From assembly GCF_019649055.1 (NCBI RefSeq), contig NW_026570246.1, forward strand, positions 124,001 through 188,000: DNA of 64,000 nt, read 5' to 3'. This DNA is from Paramacrobiotus metropolitanus (taxonomy: Eukaryota > Tardigrada > Eutardigrada > Parachela > Macrobiotidae). A model generated the notes under the pieces. The model ran no database searches, was not told where the DNA came from, and saw nothing but the letters and a program-made list of their open reading frames with translations. The translations under genes and the position numbers were made by a program. Shown piece after piece: positions 12,678 through 24,405 of this stretch (position 1 is the stretch's first letter; the number at the start of each line of letters is the position of its first letter).

Positions 12678-13685
12678 TCACTGCATCTGCGAGTGAAACC
12701 AGGTCTCTTCCGTATTATGCAGCCAGTTGAAGATCATGAGATTCCGGGCGTATTTCGATAAGGCTTTACCCTGCTCCCGTTCAATATCACGATCGGTCAG
12801 CGTTTTCATGGTATCCTGCTCGGGGAACACATTGACATTGCGCTTTTCAGGCTTGGGCGACGGACTTCCGCCGGTACTGCTTTTTCCATCGCCGCCACCA
12901 TCCACGGCATCATGCGAACCGGCAACAGCTGCTGCCGTGGTGGATTTCTTACTGCGACGCCGGCGTATCAGTTCATTAAAGGAGAAATTGAAAAACTTCC
13001 GTTTAATGCGATGCCGCAGTTTCGCATTGCGGCCTACCGGTATGGCACTGGGCAGTGCGCTGGCCGGATTGGCTGCCGCAAAGTCATCGGGCAGCGATAC
13101 GTTGTCGCCATTGGTCGCACTGATGCGGATGGACACCGCCTCATTGCGATCACGGTAATTAATGGGCTCGCCTTTATCGTCAAAAAACATACTAATCTCA
13201 TCATCGAAATCCGAATTAACCGACAGTGATGGATCGGAGATGGCCGCCGGGCATTGATCGCCCACCGCCGCGGGATCCTGTTCCGCATGATTACTGTTGG
13301 AGCGCAGATCCGTGAAGCTGAAGCAGCGCGTCATCTGGTTATGCGGTTTGACCGTGGCATTCTGGCCGGGTGTGAAGAAGGCATCGGGCTGATGGGGCAG
13401 ACTGGGCACATCGATGGACACATTGAGGGACAGCTGGTCGAAGCCCGAGTTGAGGGTCTCGCGGGATTTGGAGAGGAATTGCATGGCGCGTTTACGCCGC
13501 GTCCCCCCGTCCTGATACTGACTGGACATGGACATGACGGAGAAATCACTGGCGATGCTCTCGCGGCTGGGCGAGCGCAGACCCCGCATTCCCGGGGCCT
13601 GCAGATAGTGCATGGGCATCAGGGTTGGTCCGTAGCGGGACGTGGTGGTGGACGTCGTGGTGTTGAGTTTCTTGGGCGCTTCCAT
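12678..13685 (-). CDS. Hypothetical Ser-rich basic protein, 335 aa, single exon
   Basis: I do not recognise the family. The frame runs from an ATG at 13685 in a GCGCCAGG-ATG-G context to TGA at 12678. The N-terminus is Ser/Thr-rich (a TTTSTTTS stretch, several RSPSRES-like phosphorylatable sites). The middle has an acidic patch DFDDEISMFFDD at about 160-170, followed by a strongly basic cluster KLRHRIKRKFF and IRRRRSKK that could act as a nuclear signal or bind membranes. The last 40 residues, REQGKALSKYARNLMIFNWL, look like a folded, conserved motif in contrast to the low-complexity rest. GC content is clearly above the flanks, and the opposite frames are shadows. No signal peptide or membrane segment is present. 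It may be the only exon or the last exon of a longer gene. Confidence 0.7.
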   Translation of the reverse strand: MEAPKKLNTTTSTTTSRYGPTLMPMHYLQAPGMRGLRSPSRESIASDFSVMSMSSQYQDGGTRRKRAMQFLSKSRETLNSGFDQLSLNVSIDVPSLPHQPDAFFTPGQNATVKPHNQMTRCFSFTDLRSNSNHAEQDPAAVGDQCPAAISDPSLSVNSDFDDEISMFFDDKGEPINYRDRNEAVSIRISATNGDNVSLPDDFAAANPASALPSAIPVGRNAKLRHRIKRKFFNFSFNELIRRRRSKKSTTAAAVAGSHDAVDGGGDGKSSTGGSPSPKPEKRNVNVFPEQDTMKTLTDRDIEREQGKALSKYARNLMIFNWLHNTEETWFHSQMQ

Positions 13686-16600
13686 CCTGGCGCAGCTGAC
13701 AGATCACCGGGGCATACACTGGCCGAGAAGTTGACAAATTGGTGATGGCGATAAAAGGGTAAAGAGTGTATTTAGCGCGTACATTGACACATTGCGGCGT
13801 CGATATGACGGTGCATGTGTGGACTGTGCATGAGAAGTTGTGCAAGATGTCACGAAAGCAATGCTCTGATGGTAAAGAAAACTTGTTGCGATAGCCGTCA
13901 AAAGAAATGAGGGGTTTTTGTTTAACTGGTTTCTACTTGGCCGCGTGGAGTAGTCGATCGCTGCACACTATGTGCGTGTTGGTGTGTCTCTCTCTTTCGC
14001 TCTTTTCTCGCGCGCGCAGCTCACTTATCCATGCCACTATGCCAAATGTGATGTACAATTCCCGGCGTTATTCACTGGCAGAAATGGGATCAAAGCTGTA
14101 CGATTACTATCGAACTGCACCGGCAACAGGGAACAAGGGGCGAAGGATACGGCTGCGGCAAATACAATGCGTCATCCCGCTAATCCAATGGGTTCGGCTT
14201 GTAAGGAAACCTTCGAAATGCCGGCTACACGTATTGCACATCAGTATACTGGGTGTAGCAACACAGTCCTATGAGTACGAGAATACACAAATAAGTAAAA
14301 GAACTTTGCCTACACCAGTTGCAATAATATGATTGTCAATTTGTCAGGAATAATCGTGCAGTCGCGAGCAAAGTTTCGATTCTTCTGGAGCGTAGAAAAA
14401 ATGTATAAGAGTATGTATACGGTACAAATTTTATGCAAAGTAATTTGAAGTGCAACTATATAGGAACCGACAACATCCTAGGGGAACTTTGTTTCTGAAT
14501 TTCAATAGAAATAACTGGGCCGATAATTTTGAAAATCTGAAACGCGGAAAACTTGCAAACAAGGCTTATAATAAGAATTATAGCCGCATATCAAATTATT
14601 AGATTATTATTATTAATGTCGTTCATTAAGTATTCCAAACGCTGTTAAAAACGCTTACACGATGATCTGCAAACGTGACGCTTAATTTGCATTGCTGCTA
14701 CAGAGTTGATACAGCTCGATACTGGTAATTTAACTACTGTATTGCTACTAAAAACTATAGTGTAGTCGGTTAAGATTTACCACAATTACTAATTCCACGA
14801 AACAAATCTTAGCAAAATATTTATGTAAAAAATAACATATTATTTAACTGCTGCAGCGTGTACCACGGTCATTTGCGGTTTCGGCCCAGATGCAATACTG
14901 GAGCAGGATTCCTTCGTAACCTGCAGCAGAAGTATTGGTAGGCAATGGTACCCAAAAGCGCATATGTACGCCGGATGCTGACACTTGGGATGCCGGTCGC
15001 GGTGTACGCTGTCAGCTGAAGCATTCCGCAAATACCCTCGAGTTGTCCTGACTTTGATCAAACATATAGCTGGTTATACGTATATCCGTGGATGCACAGA
15101 AATCTGCCAGTTGTGAAGAATGCTATACTGCCTTGACAGTGTTTTCGCAACTGCGGTCGATGCTGAGTATGAATACATTACACAATCCCATGCCGTCCCG
15201 GCCCCTGTGGACGCTGCTGCTACTGGGCCAGATCTTATCCCGACGGCCAGCATAGTGGATAAGCATATAATCCCATTCCTACTTTAACCGCATACAACTT
15301 TTAACTTACCCCTGCAAGCGGGGTTCCGGTTGTGTAAACACTGTAGTCGCGCTGCAACTGTGGAGTTACAGCATATACAGAGTACTATGAGCGTTGTAGA
15401 GGAACAAGTTTATATACCCAACAATATATTCCACATCGCATGTATACTGCAAAGCAAATATTCCACATCTGGCTATCAGTTTCTCAAGACTTAGTAATAT
15501 TTCAGTGATTTTATAAATATTAATAGGCCGCCATACATTTTCTCAGCTTCGTGTCTAGAAGGTCACAGAATAACTGATCCAATACTGCAAGCAAAATAGA
15601 GATTTGAGCATCTGTAAATGTGGATATTATAATAATTATTTCGTCGACCAACTGGCAATTGGATCTGCATACTAGTTCAGAAGTTGGAGTTTCAAATGTA
15701 AGCCTGCTAAACTCACCATAATTACAAGTACCCTTTATCACATAATTTTCAGCGAGATAGGTAATACAGCATTAAAGGATACAAAAAGAAAATTAAAACG
15801 TAAAACACATCAAAACACCAAAACTATTCTGTATATCTTCAGTTCACAAACAATTATGCACTATGTAGCCTATGCTTCTCGAATTTCGGAACCAACGTTA
15901 TTGATATCGTTAGGTCAACGTAGGCACTGGTCGCATTCCTGTATCTGTCAAATCCACGGAATCCATTTCTTCCGGAATGCGCCATCAGTCGATCACTCAC
16001 ACTTGATTGGTGCTAGTTTCTTTATATTTTTAACCTCTATACTGTAAAGCTGATACTGTATTCTGACTTTTTAAATTATAACCTACTCTACTGTATTCCT
16101 GACTACTCTCTAAAGTCTCTAATGCAGCTAACAGAAATACAAGTAGGCCAAGGTCATCTCGTTTTACGTACCTTACGTTAAATTTTTCAACACGCAGCTT
16201 TTGCGCCGCGAGTTAAATAGTCTTTTATAATTAACATCTATTGGTTATCTAGTATATAAGTACACTTAAAATTAAGTGTAAACAGAATATGACCCGTTCA
16301 CAACCACCAAAAATATTATGTAACTTGATTTGTTGATCTGGGTATATATACAAAGTACTTATGGACCTGAAAAAGCTCTATAAATGCAACCCTGCATGCG
16401 GTCGTAACAAATTTTCAGTGAGTTTTCAAGCGATGTCATATTAGTATTTGTTATAGTTTTAATCTTTGTTATAGTTTTAATCTGGCAACGTTTAAGTTGC
16501 TTGCAACTGGCCGACATAATCTGCAGAGTTTTGAAACAAAAGAAAGGTCCATGAGATTTACGAAAATTGCTAAATTTTGATGGACAGAATACAAGTTTAC

Positions 16601-17208
16601 AGGCTACACCTGTAACTGCACTGATTAAAACCGAAAAAATGTTGTTCGAGGAGAAAATACCACTGTGAATAAATTCGTTTAGTCGTTGAGAATTTTTATT
16701 TCATTCATACCTGGAATAGAGACCGCCCGTTGTTGTTCTCACTGATTGCAAAGAAAATCACAACGCTGGTTCGAATGAAAAACCCTAAATACAAAATACA
16801 TTGCTGTATTTGCCGTGATTCAAAGAAATATGGACGGGGGGTAATGCTACTTCCGGCAAATCAAGTTGTACTGACTTTTCACAATGACCGTGTTAAGAAC
16901 ACTCTTTAGGAATTAACAATCCGAAAGCAGGAATTCCCAGACTTTTATTATACTAGTACCGCGAGTATTTACATGTTAAAAGTAAAAAGTCAAGTAAGCC
17001 TGGATAACTTAATTATTCAGTATTTTAACAAACAACGCTCGTGCAATTTTTTGAAAACACCAGAATGTTTTTATGTGAGTTTATGTTATACAATATGTCA
17101 ATTTGTAAATTTTCAGAAATAAATCTAATGGAATTACAATAAAGAAATTGAATATCTATAGTATGTATACCGTTTTGCCCAGCTTACAAATCAATCGATT
17201 TTAATGGC
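13686..17208. other. Intergenic spacer, only small uncertain frames
   Basis: AT-rich DNA between two divergent genes. A 31-codon frame at 15160-15255 (plus) has a leucine-rich signal-peptide-like core, and a 73-codon frame at 15520-15741 (minus) looks protein-like, but neither connects convincingly to other exons. An 18-bp perfect tandem repeat is at 16447-16482. Confidence 0.45.
16447..16482. repeat. Tandem duplication of an 18-bp unit
   Basis: The unit TTTGTTATAGTTTTAATC occurs twice back to back without mismatch. It looks like a recent replication-slippage event in non-coding DNA. Confidence 0.85.
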
Positions 17209-18228
17209 ATGACCTTTTCTGTTTTTGGCATAATCATCGCTGTGCTGCTACTCGGATTACTGTGGTACTTTTTTGGTAACCATACAATACCGCGGGCTGA
17301 ATATGACAGTTGTTTGCCAGAATGTAACCCTTTACCGGAAGAACGATCTGTGACAATTGTAAATGAAGAACAGGAATCTTCTTGCACGCCGTGTAGTGGA
17401 TCGGTTAGCATAAGAACCGATTGTTCGGCATCGTCTGTTTCTTCGGATCCAACAAGCTCCATACGGGCACGCCTAGGACAACAAAGCCTGAGAAAAGGTA
17501 ACCAGCTAAAAATTAAGCGTTAACAACACCTAGGCCTACAGTTTTACTCGGAATCTACGTCACTATGCTCATATTTAGTGTTATACGCTGCACCGTCTGT
17601 GCACGCAATAATTTTACTGTAATCATGTGATAATACAAATATAATACAGATATTTATAATACTTTCTCGATCAGAGGAACGTGTTTGGGGATTACGGAAG
17701 AAGCACCATCAAGTCCACGAATGGGCATTATGTAAACTTCTTCAGGGTTCATCGGAGTGCTTTACCGAATCCGAGTCATTTTTGGTGCATTTCTTTTCTG
17801 ATGGTGGCTGGTAAGAAATATGAAGATACAGCGATACATAAGATTCACCTTCAACAGCACTACCTGCTCAAAATAGACTAATCATAGTGGATGATGAACA
17901 GTACCCGATCGCGAAGTAGCCAACTCTTCTAGGAGTACTGCTTAGGAGTTAGGAGTTTGCATTTTCAAAATGTGATTGTCATAGATTTATCATTGATGTC
18001 CTATTTCCTACTCGTAGGACAGCCTTACTTTGTGTGTACAAGCATTTTTCACTTTATTATAACAACAACTGGTTGCAACTGAAGAGTTTTTGCTGCAGTT
18101 ATACGTACAGCGATAATTCATATTTTTTGTAGCGAAGCATGGTTACCCAAGGAGTGCATTCTGCCGAATACGGAGAAGAACCGTTCTGATATCATTAAAT
18201 TTAATTACGACCTTAAACGGAATAAACA
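17209..18228 (+). CDS. Membrane-anchored protein with Tudor-knot-like segment (3' end unresolved)
   Basis: Three exons join in phase: 17209-17497, 17675-17810, 18133-18228 (donors GTAACC, GTAAGA, GTAAGC; acceptors TCAG and GTAG), about 173 residues so far. Residues 1-25 form one strongly hydrophobic segment (GIIIAVLLLGLLWYFF) like an N-terminal membrane anchor. A Ser/Cys-rich linker follows to about 96. The second and third exons encode HEWALCKLLQ...SFLVHFFSDGGW then CEAWLPKECILP, a pattern like chromo-barrel/Tudor-knot or PWWP folds (strand-turn-WxP). This fold assignment is inference from pattern only. The last exon ends in mid-codon (two bases), so at least one more exon follows; acceptors at 18307 and 18375 would each give a short in-frame tail, and I could not decide between them. 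Confidence 0.5.
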
Positions 18229-20152
18229 GTAAGCGATGTAAGAAATTATTTAGTTTAGCTTAATTACTACTGAAGTAGATGCATACACAAATTGTACAAA
18301 TGCTTCAGTAAAACTGAAAGATTTGGGGTATTGGTCAGACAATAAATCATACAAAAATAATGGACCGAAGACAGGTTTTATGGCAGTGCACCATGGCATA
18401 ATATAATATTAGTTATCTTATGCCATGACACCACTACAACAAATTTTTAAAACGCAGCAAAGGCCAAAAAGGTCACTAGAGTATAAACAGAAAACCCTCT
18501 TCGCATTAAAGCGCTTTCCATATCACACATCCTTCAGTTTGAGTAAATCCACGTCCCTTAATTTTTTCCGATGCGGTGACCAGTCACCTCAATCCGCTCG
18601 AGCTCCACCTGTACATGTCTTATTTCGACGCTACATATGGTGAACGCAGAGCTTGTGGCACTTGTGCCTCGCATTATATACATAGCTTCCTTTACGCCAA
18701 GATTGCGAAAAGAAACCTCAGAGACCAAAAACACCGTTAAACTGTCACATCCTTAAGAATCAAAAAATTGCTTCGTCAAAGTTATTTATGTGTTTTACCA
18801 GGTCCAGTTTGCGTAAAAATTCCTCCTTAAACCCAGCTCCAGATGGGAAATGCCAGAGAAGGAAGGATGACGTGGCGAAACAACCGGCTGCAGATCACGG
18901 TAAACATTGAGGTCAAGTGCACGTACAACTTGAACAACTAGTCATAGGCGCTTAAGAGTTAAGACACTGCACGTACCTATGTAACAGCCATGCTAACCAA
19001 CAGGTACTGTACATATTCCGGCTTCTAAAAAGTACATTGTACCTCGTATTTCTGAAAATCTGTATTTTACGTTAAAATTCTAAATCGAAAGACTAATTTT
19101 AAATCGACAGTAGTGTGCGCGAGTATAGTACGAGTACCGAGTACAGTGGAAGTATTGTACGGCAACTCTTTCGTATCATTCCGTAGATCAGTCAGCGGAA
19201 CAGACAACGTCAACAGATCAAAAAGGAAGTTGCATTTTCAACGATGGTTTGGTGACGGAGCTTGGTGTCACCAGCAACACTCATCCCGCTTCTACCCACG
19301 ATGCTTAATCTTACTTAAACATGTAATTTTTGTGTGCTTTAAGGTTCTAATATGTTTTAATGGAAACGCGGAAGAAGCTAAACGCTGCACATTAATTAAA
19401 TGATAGCGCCTTAATAAAGTCGAAACGTTGGGCTAGCGAATACTTGACGACAATTAATGAACATTTAATCAATTAACTGACAAAGCGTTTACAATATAAT
19501 TGTTAGTTTAACCGTAAATCAGTAGTTCCAATTTAAGACTGATGTCGCCCTTAGACTGGCAGACATTCAAAATATACTCGCTGAAGCATGTTATGCACAA
19601 ATACTTTGCATGCCATTACCGCACTGCTATGCAGCGTTTTGTGCTCGCTGCCGTCAAGCCCAGAGTAAAGTAAAGTCGTGCAACAATGAAATGACCTTTA
19701 AAAACCTGCCCCATCCACTACGACATAAGCTCGGCGGCCCGTGCGATTTGCCGAATGTTTGTTTCACTACGACGCTAAAGAATCCCAACCGGCACAAAAA
19801 TCCATCTCGGATAAAACCGGTAAACTTGCAAGTATTCCCACAATGAGCAAAATGATACTTGTGCTACGATGCTGCGAATGAACAGCAGTGTCGTTGTGCG
19901 CTTCCGAGGTTCCATGTCCGGTGTAGACGATGTCCACAGCACTCGCATAAAGACAACGTCGAAACATCTTTTGTCGGCTCACAAGCTAAACTGCAGGCAC
20001 AGTTGTCTCTCGCAAAATCTCTTTGTTTTTACAGTTCGAACATGGTAATAATCTAATAATCCTGTACCGAAGGAGTTTTTTTTCACACGCATGACTGTAG
20101 AGAACTGATGACAGTTGATTTTGCACAATAGTTTAACTTAGTGGCCGTGAGA
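18229..20152. other. Probable 3' part of the preceding gene plus spacer
   Basis: It contains candidate terminal exons of the membrane-anchored protein gene (acceptors near 18307, 18375 and 19196) that cannot be ranked without transcripts. Nothing else is recognised. Confidence 0.4.
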
Positions 20153-23100
20153 ATGTGCCAACTTGTTTTGGGGATAACATTATTCCTGTTTGCCGGCAAT
20201 TACATTATTCCTGGTCGGAGCTTACTTTTGCAACCTAACGGCCGATTACAGTACATGGACTCGCATCAATCCAAAACATCGTCGATCTCGAACTTTTTAC
20301 CTCTTTCTTCGCTGCCTCGTCCAGCGGATAAGCGCTTATCATACGCCTTTGATCGTATTCGTAAGTTGTAAATTCACGAATTGCCACTTGGGACAGTCCA
20401 CTGTATAACGCGTGTACTGTACATCACAGTACAATTTTTGGGATTAATTGTAACATACTGTACTCATATCATAAGTAAAAGTCTTAGAGTATGTGGACCC
20501 CATAATTAAAGAATAAACAACATACTGCATTAAAGTTAGATCAAATTATTTTTGACATTTACCGTAGCTGACAAAGAACTATAATTTAGAGGCAGGCTGG
20601 TATAACATTGATCCCAATGTCCTTTCGCCGCGTCTAGTCAATATGGAAACGGCTGACGAGTGCGTCCAGAACGAAGACTGTCTGGGTGGCCAGTGCGTGC
20701 AGGATAGCAATAAAGGTCACCGGGTGTGTGCCTGCTTAAGGGATTCCTTCCGGTACAGCATTGCCAACGGACTGGATGTCTGCCTGAAATGCCGTAATCT
20801 CTCAAATTCCTGGTAATTAAGAATTTGTACAAATTATAAGTATTAACAAACCAGATTTTGGTGATCGAAGTGTGTAGCATAATAATTAACTGTTTCTTTA
20901 CCTAGTTCGTTTGACGACGAATGTCAGTGCTGGGATAAGCATGCCGAATGCAAAATTATTGGCAATCAGTCAAAAGGTCACTGCCGGTGTCGATCTGCCT
21001 ATGTACCGGTGCTAAATCAGACCACAAATGATGTGACTTGCGTAAGACGAGGTAAATATCACTTTTGCCAAAATATTTTTATTCAGCGAAAACAACAAGC
21101 GTTGTATGTGATGGATGATCTTAACACATATGCGTGTACAGGCGGTATCAACAGCATTTGCGAATCTGACGACGAATGTCAACATATCAGCTTTCTGGAT
21201 GCCGCGGGTAATCCCTTACCGCCGTTTTTCGTCCCCACCGTCCGTGTTCTTCACCGTCCAACCACCTCGACAACCACCACAACTACCACGACCACAACCA
21301 CGCCGCCGATCCGGGTGGTGCCCGACAGTTACGCCGCTGTCTGCGTGCCGGTTATCGACGTGGCCGAAGCTCCGGGTCAGGATCGCGAAGAGTTGGGACA
21401 GCCCATCCTCATCGCTCCGGACGAGCACGTTAACCCGGCGAAACCCACGGGGTCACCCGCCACCACGCCTAAACCCCATGGTCAGCGGATTCTACCTGAC
21501 CCAGAAGTGGCCAGTGTCAACGATTCCTCCAGCACATGGGACGGCGACTTCATGATGTCGGAGGGAGCGGATAGCGGCGCCAAGACGGTCACGCCCAGTA
21601 TTATTCTACGTACCCGGTTGCTGTATAAGCGACAGGTGCAAGCAGCAGTAGCAAATCCTGGGGAGGTGCAGCGTAGCCAGGTTGTGCAGAATAATCCCGA
21701 CCCTATGGAAAAGACGTGTCAGTGTCCGGATGGGTTCCAAATGGTGCCTGGCAATGAGTACATGTGCCAGGATATCGATGAGTGCAGTGACCTTTTCCCG
21801 GATTCCGGTTTGGACCCATGTAATCCGCTGCGTGTAGCGCATTCGGCCAGTGTCTGTGTTAATACGCCCGGCAGTTATCGCTGCGAGTGTAACGCCACGT
21901 TTGCCATTTCCAATGGAATGCCGCCTTCTGGCATCTGTAAGGCAACCATTAAAATCACACATTTCTTGAATCATTTTAGAGTCATTCTTAAATCATTTTT
22001 CTGCCCTTGATTTCTTACAACATCACCGGTATAATTTTAGGTTGCGAAGACGGATACATTCCTTGCTTGGATGCCACAAAATGTGTGCCTTTAGAAAAGT
22101 ACGCCGACTCCTACAATGTTTATGTGATATACATTTTTTATAGTATCTTGACCTCAAAATCATCTGCTCATTTTATACAGCTTATGCGACGGTGTTCCCA
22201 ACTGTGCAACCGACTGCAGCGATGAACTTTACCCTTTTTGCAATTTTAATACGCGACGACCTTTTCCCGACCTAACCCGTTACCCGCAGTAAGTTCAGTG
22301 TTTTATTCTTATAACGAAATTTTCCTACACGCGGCTTTAGCTAGAGGCAGCTAAAAATGGATACCAATATTTGCCAATAATTCCCAGTAATCTTATGTTA
22401 CTTAGCGGTCAGTAGTTAAACTTGCGTGCGTAGGTGTCATGAACCTGATCTGGAAATCCCTCAACGTTTCGAGCCGGAAGCTGCTCCCATTCCCGTACCG
22501 GTGCCCGGACGCGGCACAGTTCTAACCGATTCCCGACAAGAAGACAATATCCCACTATCAGCAACGAAAACCGAACAGACCCATCACTTCAGCCTCCCCG
22601 GCACCGATATCATCGACATCCAAACCCAAGACAGTACCGCAGATCCGCAGTTAGAAGGCCCCGGTGTCTTCGCCGAAGGCTCCATGTTGGATTCCGTTTT
22701 CCAGGCCGAAGCGAAGGAAAACGTCACCACCTTACCTTCCACAGCGCGACCGGTTCCTTCCACTCCGATCTCTAAGGTTAAGGTCACTTCACCTAAGCCC
22801 GATGACATCAGCGAAAATGACGTGCACACATTGCCTCCAACATCCCTTAATGTCAGTAAGACCAGTACAACAGCCACACCCATCAGTGCAACGAAGATAC
22901 CAGGTAACGGAAATGGTCGCGTAACAATGGCTTCCAGCGTGCCACCGACACGAGCCACCACACCGCCACGCAGTACCCGCACCACAACTGTGCCCACTAT
23001 TTTTACGACAGTCGGCGTTACGACCAACACCGTCCCCTCAAAAGCGCAGACGGCCAACGATACCGCGGACGGACAGCCCACAAAGGTCACTCCCTGCGAC

Positions 23101-23616
23101 CGGAACACGACGGCCACCATGCAGGCCACCATCACGCCGACCACCACGAAGAAGCCCACTCCGCCGGCAGTGATTGTCTCCGCCGATTCGCCCACCGTGG
23201 CAGTAAAGCCGGCACTGATCAGCCCCAGTCAGGGTCACATTAAGCCGCATTCCGCGGCGCACCCACCGCGTCGTATCCAGGGCAATCTGCAGGCAGCACT
23301 GGCCAGTGCGCTCAGCTCCAAGGCAATCGGCATTAATCCAGTGGGTGCAGCGCCGTCCAAATCCAACCGGCCGTCGCCTATGGTAGCGCTGGCTAATTCA
23401 CTGGGGGATATTGATCAGATTGAGCCCTCTTTTGCAGTTGTACCGGTCATCCAGGAATCCATCGGAAGTGCTACGCTTACTCCGTCGGAGCGTGATCAGT
23501 TGAAACCGTTGAAGCCGCGCGATGAGGAGCAGTCACCGGATCGCCCACCTAACCCACTGCCGACTCTGCCGGCCAACATCACCGCAGCGCTCTTTCTCGG
23601 CTATACACTCATTTAA
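20153..23616 (+). CDS. Secreted EGF-like/LDLa/mucin-type modular protein, 906 aa
   Basis: Seven exons join without a phase conflict: 20153-20360, 20590-20812, 20906-21051, 21142-21936, 22041-22098, 22181-22288, 22434-23616. The start ATG opens a signal peptide (LVLGITLFLFAG). Then follow Cys-rich EGF-like modules (ADECVQNEDC, SFDDECQCW, SICESDDECQ), a Thr tract from a run of ACC/ACA codons (about 21268-21300), a dibasic LLYKRQ, a calcium-binding EGF module beginning DIDECSD with CVNTPGSYRCEC, and an LDL-receptor class A repeat (CVPLENLCDGVPNC...CSDE, residues about 459-497) with two extra cysteines. The last 390 residues are Thr/Ser/Pro-rich, mucin-like, ending in a short hydrophobic tail (ANITAALFLGYTLI) that might direct a GPI anchor or be fortuitous. 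Domain types are secure; no ortholog is recognised. An extracellular matrix or cell-surface role is inferred. Confidence 0.85.
21268..21300 (+). repeat. ACC/ACA triplet tract encoding poly-Thr
   Basis: A short trinucleotide run inside the large exon of the EGF/LDLa protein encodes about eleven consecutive threonines, a likely O-glycosylated spacer and a site of length variation. Confidence 0.8.
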
Positions 23617-23757
23617 AGCGGAGGATTCTTCGCCCACGCGGTTAACCTGTTTAATTTTGTAAATTTACATCTGTACATTGTTAGTGTTCGTAAGCTTTTG
23701 ACAGCTCAGGCTCTTTAGCTGCAAGCATGCGTACATTTTCAGAAAATTATAGAACAT

Positions 23758-23763
23758 ATTAAA
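23758..23763 (+). terminator. Candidate poly(A) signal ATTAAA for the EGF/LDLa gene
   Basis: ATTAAA occurs about 140 nt beyond the stop codon, in AT-rich DNA. No better hexamer is nearer. Confidence 0.35.
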
Positions 23764-24194
23764 AACTAATACTATCATAATCAGATTCAGGAACACTGGT
23801 GTGATTGCAGTGACTGCATTGTATCTCGTATCTATATTCTATATATACGTAGACCGTATAATCTATATCCGGCGTCTGGAGATTAAGTATGTATTATGCA
23901 ATGATCCAAATCAGCTGCATCATGGGTAATTATTTATAATTTAATTACGGGCGGCCACATGAGATAACCTTTAAAATTCCTGAAAAGAAAGAAGGTTGTA
24001 AAGCAGTACAACGCTATCCAATAGGATCTATAATTATATTTCGATTATGGTACACCAACACCACGGGTCTCATCTCCGCCGCCGGTTAAATAATTCAGAA
24101 ACTGCAATATTAATGAGTCAGAATTTACGAGCACCGCGTTAAGAACACGTAGAAGTTTTTTTTGTTATCCGAGAGTGCAGAATCGAATAATCCA

Positions 24195-24405
24195 GATTGT
24201 GAGTACGATCGCGAGTACTCGTAATCCAGCATACAAAAGCTTTGCGCTGATAGGAAATTATATTTTCGATGTTTGTTTTTGCTTAGATTTTAAGCTCTGG
24301 TACTGTACGCGCAAATACTGTATGAATGATTTTAAGGTTTAGGCAGACTTGCTATCTCCGAGCAACTGATTGTGAGTACGATCGCGAGTACTCATAATCC
24401 AGCAT
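24195..24405. repeat. 38-bp direct repeat in two copies
   Basis: Copies at 24195-24232 and 24368-24405 are on the same strand and differ at one base. The unit contains GAGTACGATCGCGAGTACTC, itself partly palindromic. The start-to-start distance is 173 bp. Confidence 0.85.

Noticed and set aside
12727-13745. Several plus-strand ORFs of 105-163 codons
   Set aside because: They are shadows of the GC-rich minus-strand ORF at 12678-13685.
16765-16785. GGTTCGAAT, resembling a tRNA B box
   Set aside because: No matching A box or cloverleaf can be drawn around it.
22584-23195. 203-codon minus-strand ORF rich in Val and Gly
   Set aside because: It is the antisense of the Thr/Pro-rich mucin exon; such composition produces long open antisense frames. 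The plus strand has the spliced, phase-consistent gene.
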